Below are positions 1-6,593 of a stretch of DNA of 34,352 nucleotides, one piece after another (position 1 is the first letter of the stretch; every line of letters begins with the position of its first letter). The DNA comes from JAGTRP01 sp035255045. Lineage in GTDB: Bacteria; Pseudomonadota; Gammaproteobacteria; Burkholderiales; Rhodocyclaceae. Under the pieces are notes generated by a model. The model was not told where the DNA came from. It did no database searches and was given only the letters and a program-made list of their open reading frames with translations. Location of the stretch: NCBI GenBank assembly GCA_035255045.1, contig DATFAA010000129.1, forward strand, positions 1 through 34,352. The letters run 5' to 3'. The translations under genes were made by a program, and so were the position numbers.

Positions 1-219
1 CCCGAAAACGCCGGCCCCCTCAATTCCCATCTTCTGGTTCTCCAGTCCCTCAAGCTGATGCAGGACACCTCGCCGGATTACCTCAACCGCTTCATGTCCT
101 ATGTCGATGCCTTGCTTTGGCTCGAGCAAGCCAACGGCGCCGGCACGGCGAAGAATGCTGCCCGGGGTAACAGCGACAAGAAGCGCAAACCCGCGCGAAC
201 CCAGACGGGCCGACGCTAG
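1..219 (+). CDS. C-terminal part of a DUF2894-type protein (5' truncated)
   Basis: The window opens inside an uninterrupted reading frame (frame 1) of 72 residues ending in TAG at 217-219. The visible segment reads as helical text (LNSHLLVLQSLKLMQ, then PDYLNRFMSYVDALLWLEQ), followed by a basic Lys/Arg-rich tail. From memory, this helical stretch and tail match the C-terminus of the DUF2894 family. Those genes in betaproteobacteria usually sit beside OmpA-like, DUF802 and DUF3348 genes, which would lie left of the window. The function of the family is unknown. The family call is from recognition of the C-terminal motif only; the start and most of the protein are outside the window. Confidence 0.65.
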   Translation, partial: PENAGPLNSHLLVLQSLKLMQDTSPDYLNRFMSYVDALLWLEQANGAGTAKNAARGNSDKKRKPARTQTGRR

Positions 220-262
220 AAACCGCCCCCGGCGAGGCCTTTCCCTGCCGCGCCGCGCTTTC

Positions 263-297
263 ATGCATGTGATATCAATCATATAGTTGACATGCAT
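263..297. promoter_or_regulatory. Inverted repeat overlapping the -35 box (possible operator)
   Basis: ATGCATGT at 263-270 and its exact reverse complement ACATGCAT at 290-297 are separated by 19 bases. The right arm overlaps the TTGACA element (287-292) of the promoter that reads toward the TSUP permease. Perfect 8-base arms over a -35 box are typical of a repressor site. The cognate regulator is not in the window, so this is inference. Confidence 0.4.
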
Positions 298-315
298 CTA
301 TCCTGAGCCTAGGAT
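287..315 (+). promoter_or_regulatory. Sigma-70-like promoter for the TSUP permease operon
   Basis: TTGACA at 287-292, a 17-base spacer, then TAGGAT at 310-315. The -35 box is a consensus match and the -10 box matches 4 of 6. It lies in an AT-rich patch of otherwise GC-rich DNA, about 37 bases before the leader start codon and 120 bases before the permease start. Confidence 0.55.
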
Positions 316-351
316 TCCTCTCACCCGATACCCATTACAAGAGGAGACACG

Positions 352-453
352 ATGTTCGGACCAAAGGAGCACCCCCTGACGCCATGCCAACCCGTCGCGG
401 CCGGCCGCCCGCTGCTCTTCCAACCGGTACCACGCCATGACCATTCCCGTTGA
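352..453 (+). CDS. Possible 33-residue leader peptide overlapping the permease start
   Basis: An ATG at 352 follows a strong Shine-Dalgarno sequence (AAGAGGAG, about 339-346) and opens 33 codons ending in TGA at 451-453. This overlaps the first 17 bases of the permease gene, which starts at 437 in another frame and has no clear ribosome-binding site of its own. The peptide is rich in Pro, His and Arg and resembles nothing I know. The simplest reading is a leader whose translation is coupled to the permease, possibly for regulation. It could instead be a chance frame behind a displaced ribosome site. Confidence 0.35.
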   Translation: MFGPKEHPLTPCQPVAAGRPLLFQPVPRHDHSR

Positions 454-1183
454 GACGGTCGCCCTGGCGGGATTCATCATTACCCTGGCCTACACCATCT
501 TCGGCCTCACCGGGTTCGGCTCCTCCATCACTGCCGTCCCCCTTCTCGCCCAGATCTTTCCCCTGCGCTTCGTCGTACCGATGATGGTGCTCTTCGATCT
601 GTGCGCGGGACTCCTGTTCGGCGCCCGCAACCACCGGGCGATCAGCCGACCGGAATTGCTGCGCATCCTGCCCTTCATGCTCATCGGCATCGCCCTCGGT
701 GGCTACGTCCTGGTCTACGCTCCCGAGGGCTTGCTGCTCCTGAGCCTCGGCACTTTCGTCCTGGTCTATGCCGGCTGGAGCCTCCTGATGCGCCCCAACG
801 CCGAGCCGGTGCGGGCGCGCTGGTCCGCTCCCTGCGGCATCGTCGGCGGCATGTTCAGCGCCGTCTTCGGCACCGGCGGCCCGGTCTATACCATGTACCT
901 GGCTCGCCGCCTGCCGGAAAAAGACACCCTGCGCGCCACCATCGCCTCGGTCATCATGCTGAGCGGCGTCTCCCGCTTCGCCCTGTTCTCGAGTACGGGC
1001 CTCTACGGCGGTGACGCCCTGCTCCTCGTGGCGGCGCTGCTGGCGCCCTGCGCCATGGTCGGCCTCTTCGTAGGCAGCCGCCTGCACCGACGGCTCCCCA
1101 CCCACCGGGTGGTCCAGGCGGTCTGGGTGGTCCTCATCATCGGCGGCATAAGCCTCATCGTCCGGGCCCTGGCGACCGCCTAG
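437..1183 (+). CDS. TauE/SafE (TSUP) family membrane permease
   Basis: This 248-residue polytopic membrane protein belongs to the TSUP family of sulfite, sulfoacetate and other small organic anion exporters or importers. The two related halves are visible: a Gly-rich signature near the N-terminus (GLTGFGSSITAVPLLA, about residues 23-38) and its counterpart in the second half (GIVGGMFSAVFGTGGPVY, about 135-152), each followed by hydrophobic helices. Length is normal for the family. It is preceded by a promoter and a possible leader peptide and followed 36 bases later by an Ldh2-type dehydrogenase, probably in one transcript. The pairing would fit uptake or export of a hydroxyacid or sulfonate such as sulfolactate, but the substrate is inferred. 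The ATG lacks an obvious ribosome-binding site. Confidence 0.85.
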   Translation: MTIPVETVALAGFIITLAYTIFGLTGFGSSITAVPLLAQIFPLRFVVPMMVLFDLCAGLLFGARNHRAISRPELLRILPFMLIGIALGGYVLVYAPEGLLLLSLGTFVLVYAGWSLLMRPNAEPVRARWSAPCGIVGGMFSAVFGTGGPVYTMYLARRLPEKDTLRATIASVIMLSGVSRFALFSSTGLYGGDALLLVAALLAPCAMVGLFVGSRLHRRLPTHRVVQAVWVVLIIGGISLIVRALATA

Positions 1184-1219
1184 CCACTGCCTCCATCGAC
1201 AACTTTAAGGGAGTCCGCC

Positions 1220-2248
1220 ATGGCCAATGTTAACTGCGACCATCTCGAAGATCTGGCTGCCCGGGCCCTGCAGGCAGCCGGCGCCCTCCCGGCGGCGGCC
1301 CGCTCCACGGCCCGGGCCCTGGTCCTGGCCGATGCCGGCGGCCTCGCTTCCCACGGGGTATCCCGAATCCCGCTCTACTGCGCCCACCTCCGGCATGGCC
1401 GGGTGGACGGGCAAGCCGTGCCGGAAGTGAGCGTCGAGAGAGGCGCCACCTGCGTAGTGGATGCCGCCGACGGCCTCGCCTATCCCGCCTGCGACCTCGC
1501 CGTCATTGAGGCTGCCCGGCGGGCTCGGAACTACGGCATCGGCTTGGCGGGGGTGGTGCGCAGCAACCATTTCGGCGCTGCCGCGGGGCATCTGGAACCC
1601 CTGGCCGAAGCCGGCCTGGTGGGCCTGGCCCTGGGCAATTCCCCGGCCGCCATCGCCCCCTGGGGCGGCAGAACTCCCCTGTTCGGGACGAATCCCATCG
1701 CCGCCATCTTCCCACGCCGGGACGGGGCGCCGCTGGTCATCGACCTGTCCCTCTCGGAGGTCGCCCGGGGCAAGCTCCTGGTGGCCGCCCAGAACCAGCA
1801 GCCCATCCCCCCCACCTGGGCCCTCGACCGGACGGGCCGCCCCACCACCGACCCGGTGGAAGGCCTGCGGGGCAGCATGCTGCCCGCCGGTGGCGTCAAG
1901 GGCGCCATGCTGGCCCTGTGGGTGGAGCTTCTGGTCGGCGCCGTGGCAGGCGCCGCCTTCGGCTTCGAAGCCCATTCCTTCTTCTCGGAAACCGGCAACC
2001 GGGCCCGGGTCGGGCAGCTCTTCCTGGCCATCGACCCGGGGGCTCTGGCCGGCAGCGACGTCTATGGCGAACGCCTGGAAGTCCTGGTGGCCGCCATGGC
2101 ATCCCAAGGAGGGGTACGACTGCCAGGCAGCCGCCGGCAATCCGCCTGCCGGCAGGCGAAGGAACGAGGCATCTCCATTCCCGACCCTCTATGCCGACAG
2201 CTTGAAGCCCTGGCACAGGACGAAAGTCAGGAGCTCACCCCGGCCTGA
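1220..2248 (+). CDS. Ldh2-family NAD(P)-dependent 2-hydroxyacid dehydrogenase (malate/sulfolactate type)
   Basis: This 342-residue protein is of usual length for the malate/L-lactate/L-sulfolactate dehydrogenase superfamily (Ldh2, including ComC, YiaK and AllD), which is unrelated to Rossmann-fold LDH. Family landmarks are visible: a SHGVSR motif near residue 40 with the conserved His, VVRSNHFGAAAGH near 113, a FGTNPIA loop, DLSLSEVARGKL around 172, and GGVKGAMLALWVELLVG where most members have GGxKGxxLAxxVE. The start is supported by AAGGGAG ahead of ATG 1220. It probably oxidises an L-2-hydroxyacid or reduces the 2-oxoacid. Adjacency to the TSUP permease makes a sulfonated or dicarboxylic substrate attractive, though this is unproven. 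The C-terminal 40 residues are Arg/Gln-rich and look less conserved. Confidence 0.8.
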   Translation: MANVNCDHLEDLAARALQAAGALPAAARSTARALVLADAGGLASHGVSRIPLYCAHLRHGRVDGQAVPEVSVERGATCVVDAADGLAYPACDLAVIEAARRARNYGIGLAGVVRSNHFGAAAGHLEPLAEAGLVGLALGNSPAAIAPWGGRTPLFGTNPIAAIFPRRDGAPLVIDLSLSEVARGKLLVAAQNQQPIPPTWALDRTGRPTTDPVEGLRGSMLPAGGVKGAMLALWVELLVGAVAGAAFGFEAHSFFSETGNRARVGQLFLAIDPGALAGSDVYGERLEVLVAAMASQGGVRLPGSRRQSACRQAKERGISIPDPLCRQLEALAQDESQELTPA

Positions 2249-2315
2249 ACGGCATTGGCAAAGGGCCGCCGAGCGAATACACTCCGCCGGTGCCGTCGCC
2301 AAGAACTCCTTGTTT

Positions 2316-2333
2316 TGTCGGATATATCCGACA
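2316..2333. promoter_or_regulatory. Perfect 18-base palindrome (candidate operator)
   Basis: TGTCGGATATATCCGACA is an exact palindrome with 9-base arms and no loop. It lies 68 bases after the dehydrogenase stop and 130 bases before the chemoreceptor start. With its AT centre, no loop and no T-run it looks like a dimeric regulator site rather than a terminator. The regulator is not identifiable here. Confidence 0.5.
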
Positions 2334-2462
2334 GACATCCCGTTTTCCAGCCTACATCATGACCCCACCTGGGGAGGCCGGATTCGGGAGCGCCGCCCTG
2401 CCCTCCGGGCCGGCCGCAATTTCTGCGCGCCCCCAAATTCCCGCCACCACTGAGGATCACCC

Positions 2463-4067
2463 GTGACCATCGCCAAGCGTCTCTATCTATTGATTTGTCT
2501 AACGATAGCCGGCTCGTTGGCGGCGGGGGGCATCCAGCTTTTCCTGACCGACAAGGTTTACGACGCGGCCAATTTCGCCAATGAAAACACGGTCCCGGCC
2601 CTGGAAGCACTCGGCAAGGTCACGGGCAATTTCAGCAAGCAGCGGTTGTGGATCTATCGTCACGTCCTGGCCAAGGATCCGGCCCACAAGAAGGACTTCC
2701 AGGACAAGATCAAGGAAGCCGAGGCGGCCCGGGACGAGGCCTTCAAGACCTACGAGGCGACCGTGACGGATGACAAGGATCGGCAGCTCCTCACTGCCGA
2801 ACTGGCCCTCGCCAAGGAATACGACCAGGGCATGCAAGAGGTGATCAAGCTCTCCAACGAAGGGTCCGACCAGGCCCTGGACGTGCTCCTGAAGCAGGGC
2901 GTCGTGGGTGAGAAGCTCAACGCCACGGTGGAGCAGCATATCGCCTACAACCAGTCCCTGGGCAAGCAGGGCGCCGCCACCGCCGTTGCCACCAAGACCA
3001 GCGCCCGCAATATCGCCATCGCCATCATTGCGGTGGCGGCGCTGGCCGCCTTCGTGGTGGCGACCCTGATCATCCGCAGCATTTCGCTGCCGGTCGGCGA
3101 AGTGGTCGCCGGCCTGAACCAGCTGGCCCAGGGCAACCTAGCGGTTTCCCTCACCCCCGGCGGCCGGGGCGAGATTGCCCAGCTCAAGGATTCCCTGCGC
3201 ACGACGGTGGCGAAGCTGCGCCAGACCCTGCAGGACATCGTCGAGCAGGCGGACATCGTCGCCTCGTCCTCCGGCCATCTGTCCACTGCGGCCCGCCAGG
3301 TGGCGGTCAGCAGCCAGCAGCAATCCCAATCCACCTCTTCCGCCGCGGCGGCGGTGGAGGAGCTGACGGTCAGCATCGACCACGTCGGCGCCACCGCCGA
3401 AGACGCCAGCGAGCGGGCCAACGAAGCCGGGGCCCAGGCGGCTTCCAGCGGCACCGAGGTGGATAGCGCTTCCAGCCGGATCCGCGAAGTGGCGCAACAG
3501 GTAGAGCACACCGCCCAGCAGATCCAGTCCCTGTCCGAACAGGTGCAGCGCATCGGCAATGTCACCGTGGTCATCCGGGAAGTAGCCGACCAGACCAACC
3601 TGCTGGCCCTCAACGCGGCCATCGAGGCCGCCCGGGCCGGCGAGCAGGGACGGGGCTTCGCGGTGGTGGCGGACGAGGTGCGCAAGCTGGCCGAACGCAC
3701 CACCCAGTCGGTCCAGGAAATCGCCGGCATGATAACCACCATCCAGGACGGCGCCGCCACGGCGGTCCACAGCATGCAGGCCAGCCAGACGGTGGTCGGG
3801 GACGTGGTGGAGACCGCCGGCCGGGCGAGCCAGTCCATGGCCGGCATCCGCGCCTCCAGCGACAGCGTCCAACACGCCATCGCCGGCATTTCCGACGCTC
3901 TGCGGGAGCAGCGCTCGGCCTCCAACGGGCTGTCGAAGGACGTGGAATCCATCGCCCAGATGTCCGAGGAGAACTCCGCCGCGGTCGCCTCAGTGGCGGA
4001 AACCGCCAATCAGCTGGTGGCCGTTTCCGACCGGCTCAAGAGCAGCGTTTCCCAGTTCAGGCTGTAA
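2463..4067 (+). CDS. Methyl-accepting chemotaxis protein with four-helix-bundle sensor
   Basis: This 534-residue inner-membrane chemoreceptor signals to CheA/CheW. Order of parts: a first membrane helix at about residues 7-28, a periplasmic alpha-helical bundle of the 4HB_MCP type at about 30-180, a second membrane helix at about 183-204, a HAMP linker to about 260, then the coiled-coil cytoplasmic domain. The hairpin tip (VADQTNLLALNAAIEAARAG, from about residue 374) is intact, followed by GFAVVADEVRKLAERT. No CheR/CheB docking pentapeptide is present at the C-terminus. The start is a GTG at 2463 behind GAGGA in TGAGGATCACCC. The periplasmic region has many Lys and Asp residues; the ligand is unknown. 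It stands alone between an operator-like palindrome and terminators. Confidence 0.93.
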   Translation: MTIAKRLYLLICLTIAGSLAAGGIQLFLTDKVYDAANFANENTVPALEALGKVTGNFSKQRLWIYRHVLAKDPAHKKDFQDKIKEAEAARDEAFKTYEATVTDDKDRQLLTAELALAKEYDQGMQEVIKLSNEGSDQALDVLLKQGVVGEKLNATVEQHIAYNQSLGKQGAATAVATKTSARNIAIAIIAVAALAAFVVATLIIRSISLPVGEVVAGLNQLAQGNLAVSLTPGGRGEIAQLKDSLRTTVAKLRQTLQDIVEQADIVASSSGHLSTAARQVAVSSQQQSQSTSSAAAAVEELTVSIDHVGATAEDASERANEAGAQAASSGTEVDSASSRIREVAQQVEHTAQQIQSLSEQVQRIGNVTVVIREVADQTNLLALNAAIEAARAGEQGRGFAVVADEVRKLAERTTQSVQEIAGMITTIQDGAATAVHSMQASQTVVGDVVETAGRASQSMAGIRASSDSVQHAIAGISDALREQRSASNGLSKDVESIAQMSEENSAAVASVAETANQLVAVSDRLKSSVSQFRL

Positions 4068-4072
4068 GGGGC

Positions 4073-4114
4073 AGGCGAACCCTACTGGTTCGCCTACTAC
4101 TAAAGTAGGGTTTT
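4073..4114 (+). terminator. Overlapping hairpins after the chemoreceptor gene
   Basis: AGGCGAACC and GGTTCGCCT (4073-4095, 5-base loop) form a perfect 9-bp stem six bases past the stop codon. A second overlapping stem (CCTACT/AGTAGG, 4093-4109) is followed by GTTTTA. The pair could be alternative structures; the second has a short T-run expected of intrinsic termination. Confidence 0.55.
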
Positions 4115-4303
4115 ACCCACCTCTCTTCTACGGTCTGCCTTGATAAGATTCACGTCCTCAGCACGGCAATAAAAAAGCCCGAGCGCATGAGCGCTCAGGC
4201 TGAAAGCCACCTCAAAGGATGAGGGTGGAGGAGACGACCTCATACTAGCCGGAAAATTGTTGCAGCGCAACAAATAATGCAACGCCGGCTAGTTTCTTTT
4301 TTT
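4115..4303. ncRNA. Hairpin-rich non-coding region, candidate small RNA
   Basis: About 190 bases without a convincing protein gene carry several hairpins. These are the 4176-4201 stem, a weaker GCCACC/GGGTGG stem near 4206-4228, and an outer CTAGCCGG/CCGGCTAG stem (4245-4252 with 4285-4292) enclosing a perfect TTGTTGC-AGC-GCAACAA hairpin (4257-4273). The outer stem is followed by TTTCTTTTTTT at 4293-4303, an intrinsic terminator for plus-strand RNA. A GGAGGAGACGA ribosome-site-like stretch (about 4226-4236) is not followed by a reading frame. It could be a small RNA, a long 3' or 5' untranslated structure, or a remnant of a lost gene. The strand of transcription is unresolved. 4304-4495 holds nothing I can name. 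Confidence 0.35.
4176..4201 (-). terminator. Intrinsic terminator for a minus-strand transcript
   Basis: On the minus strand this reads AGCCtGAGCGC, TCAT loop, GCGCTCgGGCT, then TTTTTTATTG: a 10-bp stem with one mismatch and a clear T-tract. No minus-strand protein gene lies immediately upstream (4202-4495 has none), so it may end an antisense or small RNA transcript, or serve the plus-strand RNA as a structural element. Confidence 0.5.
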
Positions 4304-4495
4304 CATCCTGCGCCGCTGCCCTTCCGGAAACGTTCCCGGCAACCTCGCCGCTGCTGAACTTTGCCGCTTCCCTACTTTCTACACGCTGAACGCCGAAGGC
4401 GCCCCAAGGGTGTCATTCGCATCTTCGCCGCGCCATCCGGTGACTTCCTGATTTGAGCTGCCGGCAGGGCGGCAACGACTTAGGAGAGTGGGAAC

Positions 4496-5056
4496 ATGGT
4501 CAAGCTAGCGGTCATCCTCGGCAGCACCCGTCCCGGACGGAATGGCGAAGCGGTCGCCAAGTGGGTATACGAGATCGCCTCCAAGCGCACCGACGCCCAG
4601 TTCGAACTGGTGGACATCAAGGACTACAACCTGCCCCTGCTGGACGAAGCCGTGCCGCCCTCCCTGGGCCAGTACAGCCAGCCCCACACCAAGACCTGGG
4701 CCGCCAAGATCGGCTCCTTCGACGGCTTCGTCTTCGTCACGCCGGAATACAACCACGGCACCTCCGGGGCGCTGAAGAACGCCATCGATTACCTGTACAA
4801 GGAATGGAACAACAAGGCCGCCGGCTTCGTCAGCTACGGCAGCGCCGGGGGTGCCCGGGCGGTGGAGAACCTGCGGCTGGTCATGGCCGAGGTGCAGGTG
4901 GCGACGGTGCGCAGCCAGGTGATGCTGTCCCTGTTCACCGACTTCGAGAACATGCGCACCTTCAAGCCGGCGGCCCATCACGAAAAGTCGATCAACAGCA
5001 TGCTGGATCAGTTGGTGGCCTGGTCCGGGGCTCTGCAGCCCCTGCGCGACAAGTGA
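4496..5056 (+). CDS. NADPH-dependent FMN reductase / NAD(P)H:quinone reductase family flavoprotein
   Basis: This 186-residue cytoplasmic flavodoxin-fold enzyme is of the FMN_red family (ChrR/azoreductase-like). It transfers hydride from NAD(P)H via FMN to quinones, chromate, azo dyes or free flavin. The FMN phosphate loop GSTRPGRNGEAVAKWV is at about residues 9-24, the characteristic PEYNHGTSGALKNAIDYL at about 82-99, and a second Gly-rich loop SYGSAGGARAVENLR at about 113-127. The start has a good ribosome-binding site (AGGAGAG). It is convergent with the TusE/DsrC-like gene across a strong hairpin. Physiological substrate unknown; quinone detoxification is the usual assumption. Confidence 0.88.
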   Translation: MVKLAVILGSTRPGRNGEAVAKWVYEIASKRTDAQFELVDIKDYNLPLLDEAVPPSLGQYSQPHTKTWAAKIGSFDGFVFVTPEYNHGTSGALKNAIDYLYKEWNNKAAGFVSYGSAGGARAVENLRLVMAEVQVATVRSQVMLSLFTDFENMRTFKPAAHHEKSINSMLDQLVAWSGALQPLRDK

Positions 5057-5067
5057 CCCGGGGAAGA

Positions 5068-5089
5068 CCCAGCGGCGCCGGCCGCTGGG
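5068..5089. terminator. Bidirectional hairpin between convergent genes
   Basis: CCCAGCGGC, a four-base loop, then GCCGCTGGG: a perfect 9-bp GC-rich stem placed in the 46 bases between two convergent stop codons. There is no T-run on either side, so if it terminates it does so weakly or with Rho. Confidence 0.5.
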
Positions 5090-5102
5090 CCAAGTCAAGG
5101 CC

Positions 5103-5432
5103 TCAGACGCAGCCCGTCGGCTTGGGCATGCCGGCGTAGCGGGCGCCCTGCTTCGCCGGGCCGTAGGGGAAAAGCTCGAACAGGTACTTCTTGTCGGACT
5201 TCTCCTCGCCGAATTCCTCCTTCAGGAGCTTCTGCAGGGTGCGCAGGTTCGGCGCCGTGCGGTACTCCTCGTAGTACTGGCGGATGAACTTGATGATCTC
5301 CCAGTGGCCGTCGGTGAGCTGCAGGTTGTCGCGCTCCGAAAGGTGGGCCGCGATTTCCTCCGACCAGTCCTCCAGGTTGGCCAGATAGCCTTCCGTGTCG
5401 GTGGGGATTTCCTTACCGTTGATAACGATCAT
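5103..5432 (-). CDS. TusE/DsrC family sulfur-carrier-like protein (single C-terminal cysteine)
   Basis: This 109-residue protein is of DsrC/TusE size and fold, a small cytoplasmic persulfide carrier. The C-terminal arm ends PKPTGCV, with the invariant penultimate Cys that carries the persulfide. The second cysteine, which in true DsrC lies about ten residues earlier for trisulfide formation with sulfite reductase, is absent: this segment reads AKQGARYAG. That places it with TusE or other one-cysteine paralogues. The start is taken at 5432 because AGGAGAC sits directly upstream; a longer in-frame extension to 5525 has no such support. It stands alone, not beside tusBCD or dsr genes, so a role in tRNA 2-thiolation is not assured. 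Confidence 0.85.
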   Translation of the reverse strand: MIVINGKEIPTDTEGYLANLEDWSEEIAAHLSERDNLQLTDGHWEIIKFIRQYYEEYRTAPNLRTLQKLLKEEFGEEKSDKKYLFELFPYGPAKQGARYAGMPKPTGCV

Positions 5433-5477
5433 TTTTCTGTCTCCTGTTGGGGTTGGGGTTTGTTGTAATACTTGAGC

Positions 5478-5506
5478 ATTGTTGTCGGGTATTGCCGTGA
5501 AGTCAA
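5478..5506 (-). promoter_or_regulatory. Possible sigma-70 promoter for the TusE/DsrC-like gene
   Basis: On the minus strand TTGACT (5506-5501), a 17-base spacer and AACAAT (5483-5478) lie about 46 bases ahead of the start codon. The -35 box matches 5 of 6 and the -10 box 4 of 6, in an AT-richer intergenic gap. Confidence 0.35.
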
Positions 5507-5584
5507 CGGGCGTCATGGCCCGCAACCAAATGCCCCGGGGATGGTCGACCTTTCCGACCCCCTATGCATTCGGAGAGAAAAAAG

Positions 5585-6589
5585 ATGAACGACATGCCCC
5601 GCCCGCGCTTCCCGACCGTCCTGGCCGCCCTGTCCCTGCTCCCCGCCCTGGCGGCGGCCGCGCCGCCGGAAGTCACCGGCGACCAGGTGGTGACCGCCCT
5701 GGAGGAATCCTTCGGCGTCCATCCCGGGGAGCGCCGCAACCACATCAAGGGCGTCTGCGCCGCCGGCCAGTTCGTCGGCAACAAGGACATCGTCCCCTAC
5801 AGCCGCTCCGCCCTCTTCTCCGGCCAGCCGGTGCCGGTGGTGGCCCGCTTCTCCGTCGCCGGGGGCAATCCCAAGGCGCCGGACACGGCCAAGACACCCC
5901 GGGGCATGGCCCTGGAATTCAAGCTGCCGGGCGGGCAAGTCCAGCACATCACCATGATCAACACCCCCATTTTCGGCGCCGCCACGCCCCAGACCTTCCT
6001 CGACCTCACCGTCGCCGCCCGCCCCGACCCGGCCACCGGCAAGCCCGACCCGGAGAAGATGAAGGCGGTCAAGGCCAGCCACCCGGACAACAAGGACCAG
6101 AGCCAATTCCTGGACACCCACAATCCCCCTGCCAGCTACGCCACCAGTTCCTACTTCGGCATCCATACCTTCAAGTTCATCGCCAAGGACGGCAAGGCGA
6201 CGCCGGTGCGCTGGCAGTTCGTTCCCCAGGACGGCGAGAAGCGCCTGTCGGACGAGGAGCTGAAGACCGCCGGCCCCAATTTCCTCGAGCCCGCCCTCAT
6301 CGAGCGTACCCGCCGGGGGCCGGTGCGCTGGGACATGGTGGTCACCATCGGTCAGCCCGGCGACCCCGAGGACAACCCCACCCTGGCCTGGCCGGAGGGC
6401 CGCCGCCAGGTCAAGGCCGGCACCCTGACGCTGACCTCCGCCATGCCCCAGAAGGGCGCCCCGTGCGAGCCCATCAACTACGACCCCATGGTCATGGCCG
6501 ACGGCATCGCCCCCACCGACGACCCGGTGCTGCGCTTCCGCTCCCCGGCCTACGCCGTGTCGGCGGGCAAGCGCCTGAGCGGCAAATGA
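5585..6589 (+). CDS. Periplasmic catalase-related peroxidase (SrpA-like)
   Basis: This 334-residue haem protein belongs to the small catalase-like family that includes SrpA. It has a signal peptide (basic PRPRF, then LAALSLLPALAAAA, cleavage near residue 26), so it is expected in the periplasm. The catalase distal-side region is recognisable (RRNHIKG near residue 42, VARFSVAGGNP near 82, TPRGMALEF near 100). The proximal region DDPVLRFRSPAYAVS near the C-terminus carries the probable haem-ligand Tyr. Such minimal catalases lack the NADPH domains of full catalases and act mainly as peroxidases on organic hydroperoxides. The start at 5585 follows GGAGAG with 7-base spacing; an upstream ATG at 5564 would precede this site. 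It is divergent from the TusE-like gene. Confidence 0.9.
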   Translation: MNDMPRPRFPTVLAALSLLPALAAAAPPEVTGDQVVTALEESFGVHPGERRNHIKGVCAAGQFVGNKDIVPYSRSALFSGQPVPVVARFSVAGGNPKAPDTAKTPRGMALEFKLPGGQVQHITMINTPIFGAATPQTFLDLTVAARPDPATGKPDPEKMKAVKASHPDNKDQSQFLDTHNPPASYATSSYFGIHTFKFIAKDGKATPVRWQFVPQDGEKRLSDEELKTAGPNFLEPALIERTRRGPVRWDMVVTIGQPGDPEDNPTLAWPEGRRQVKAGTLTLTSAMPQKGAPCEPINYDPMVMADGIAPTDDPVLRFRSPAYAVSAGKRLSGK

Positions 6590-6593
6590 CGCC

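Noticed and set aside
335..1105. Long minus-strand open frame opposite the TSUP permease
   Set aside because: Composition is Gln/Glu/Gly/Ala/His-rich without motifs, as expected for the complement of a GC-rich gene; the plus strand has clear membrane helices.
5433..5525. Longer N-terminus for the TusE/DsrC-like protein
   Set aside because: The extra 31 residues do not match the family, and the ribosome site lies directly before the internal ATG at 5432.
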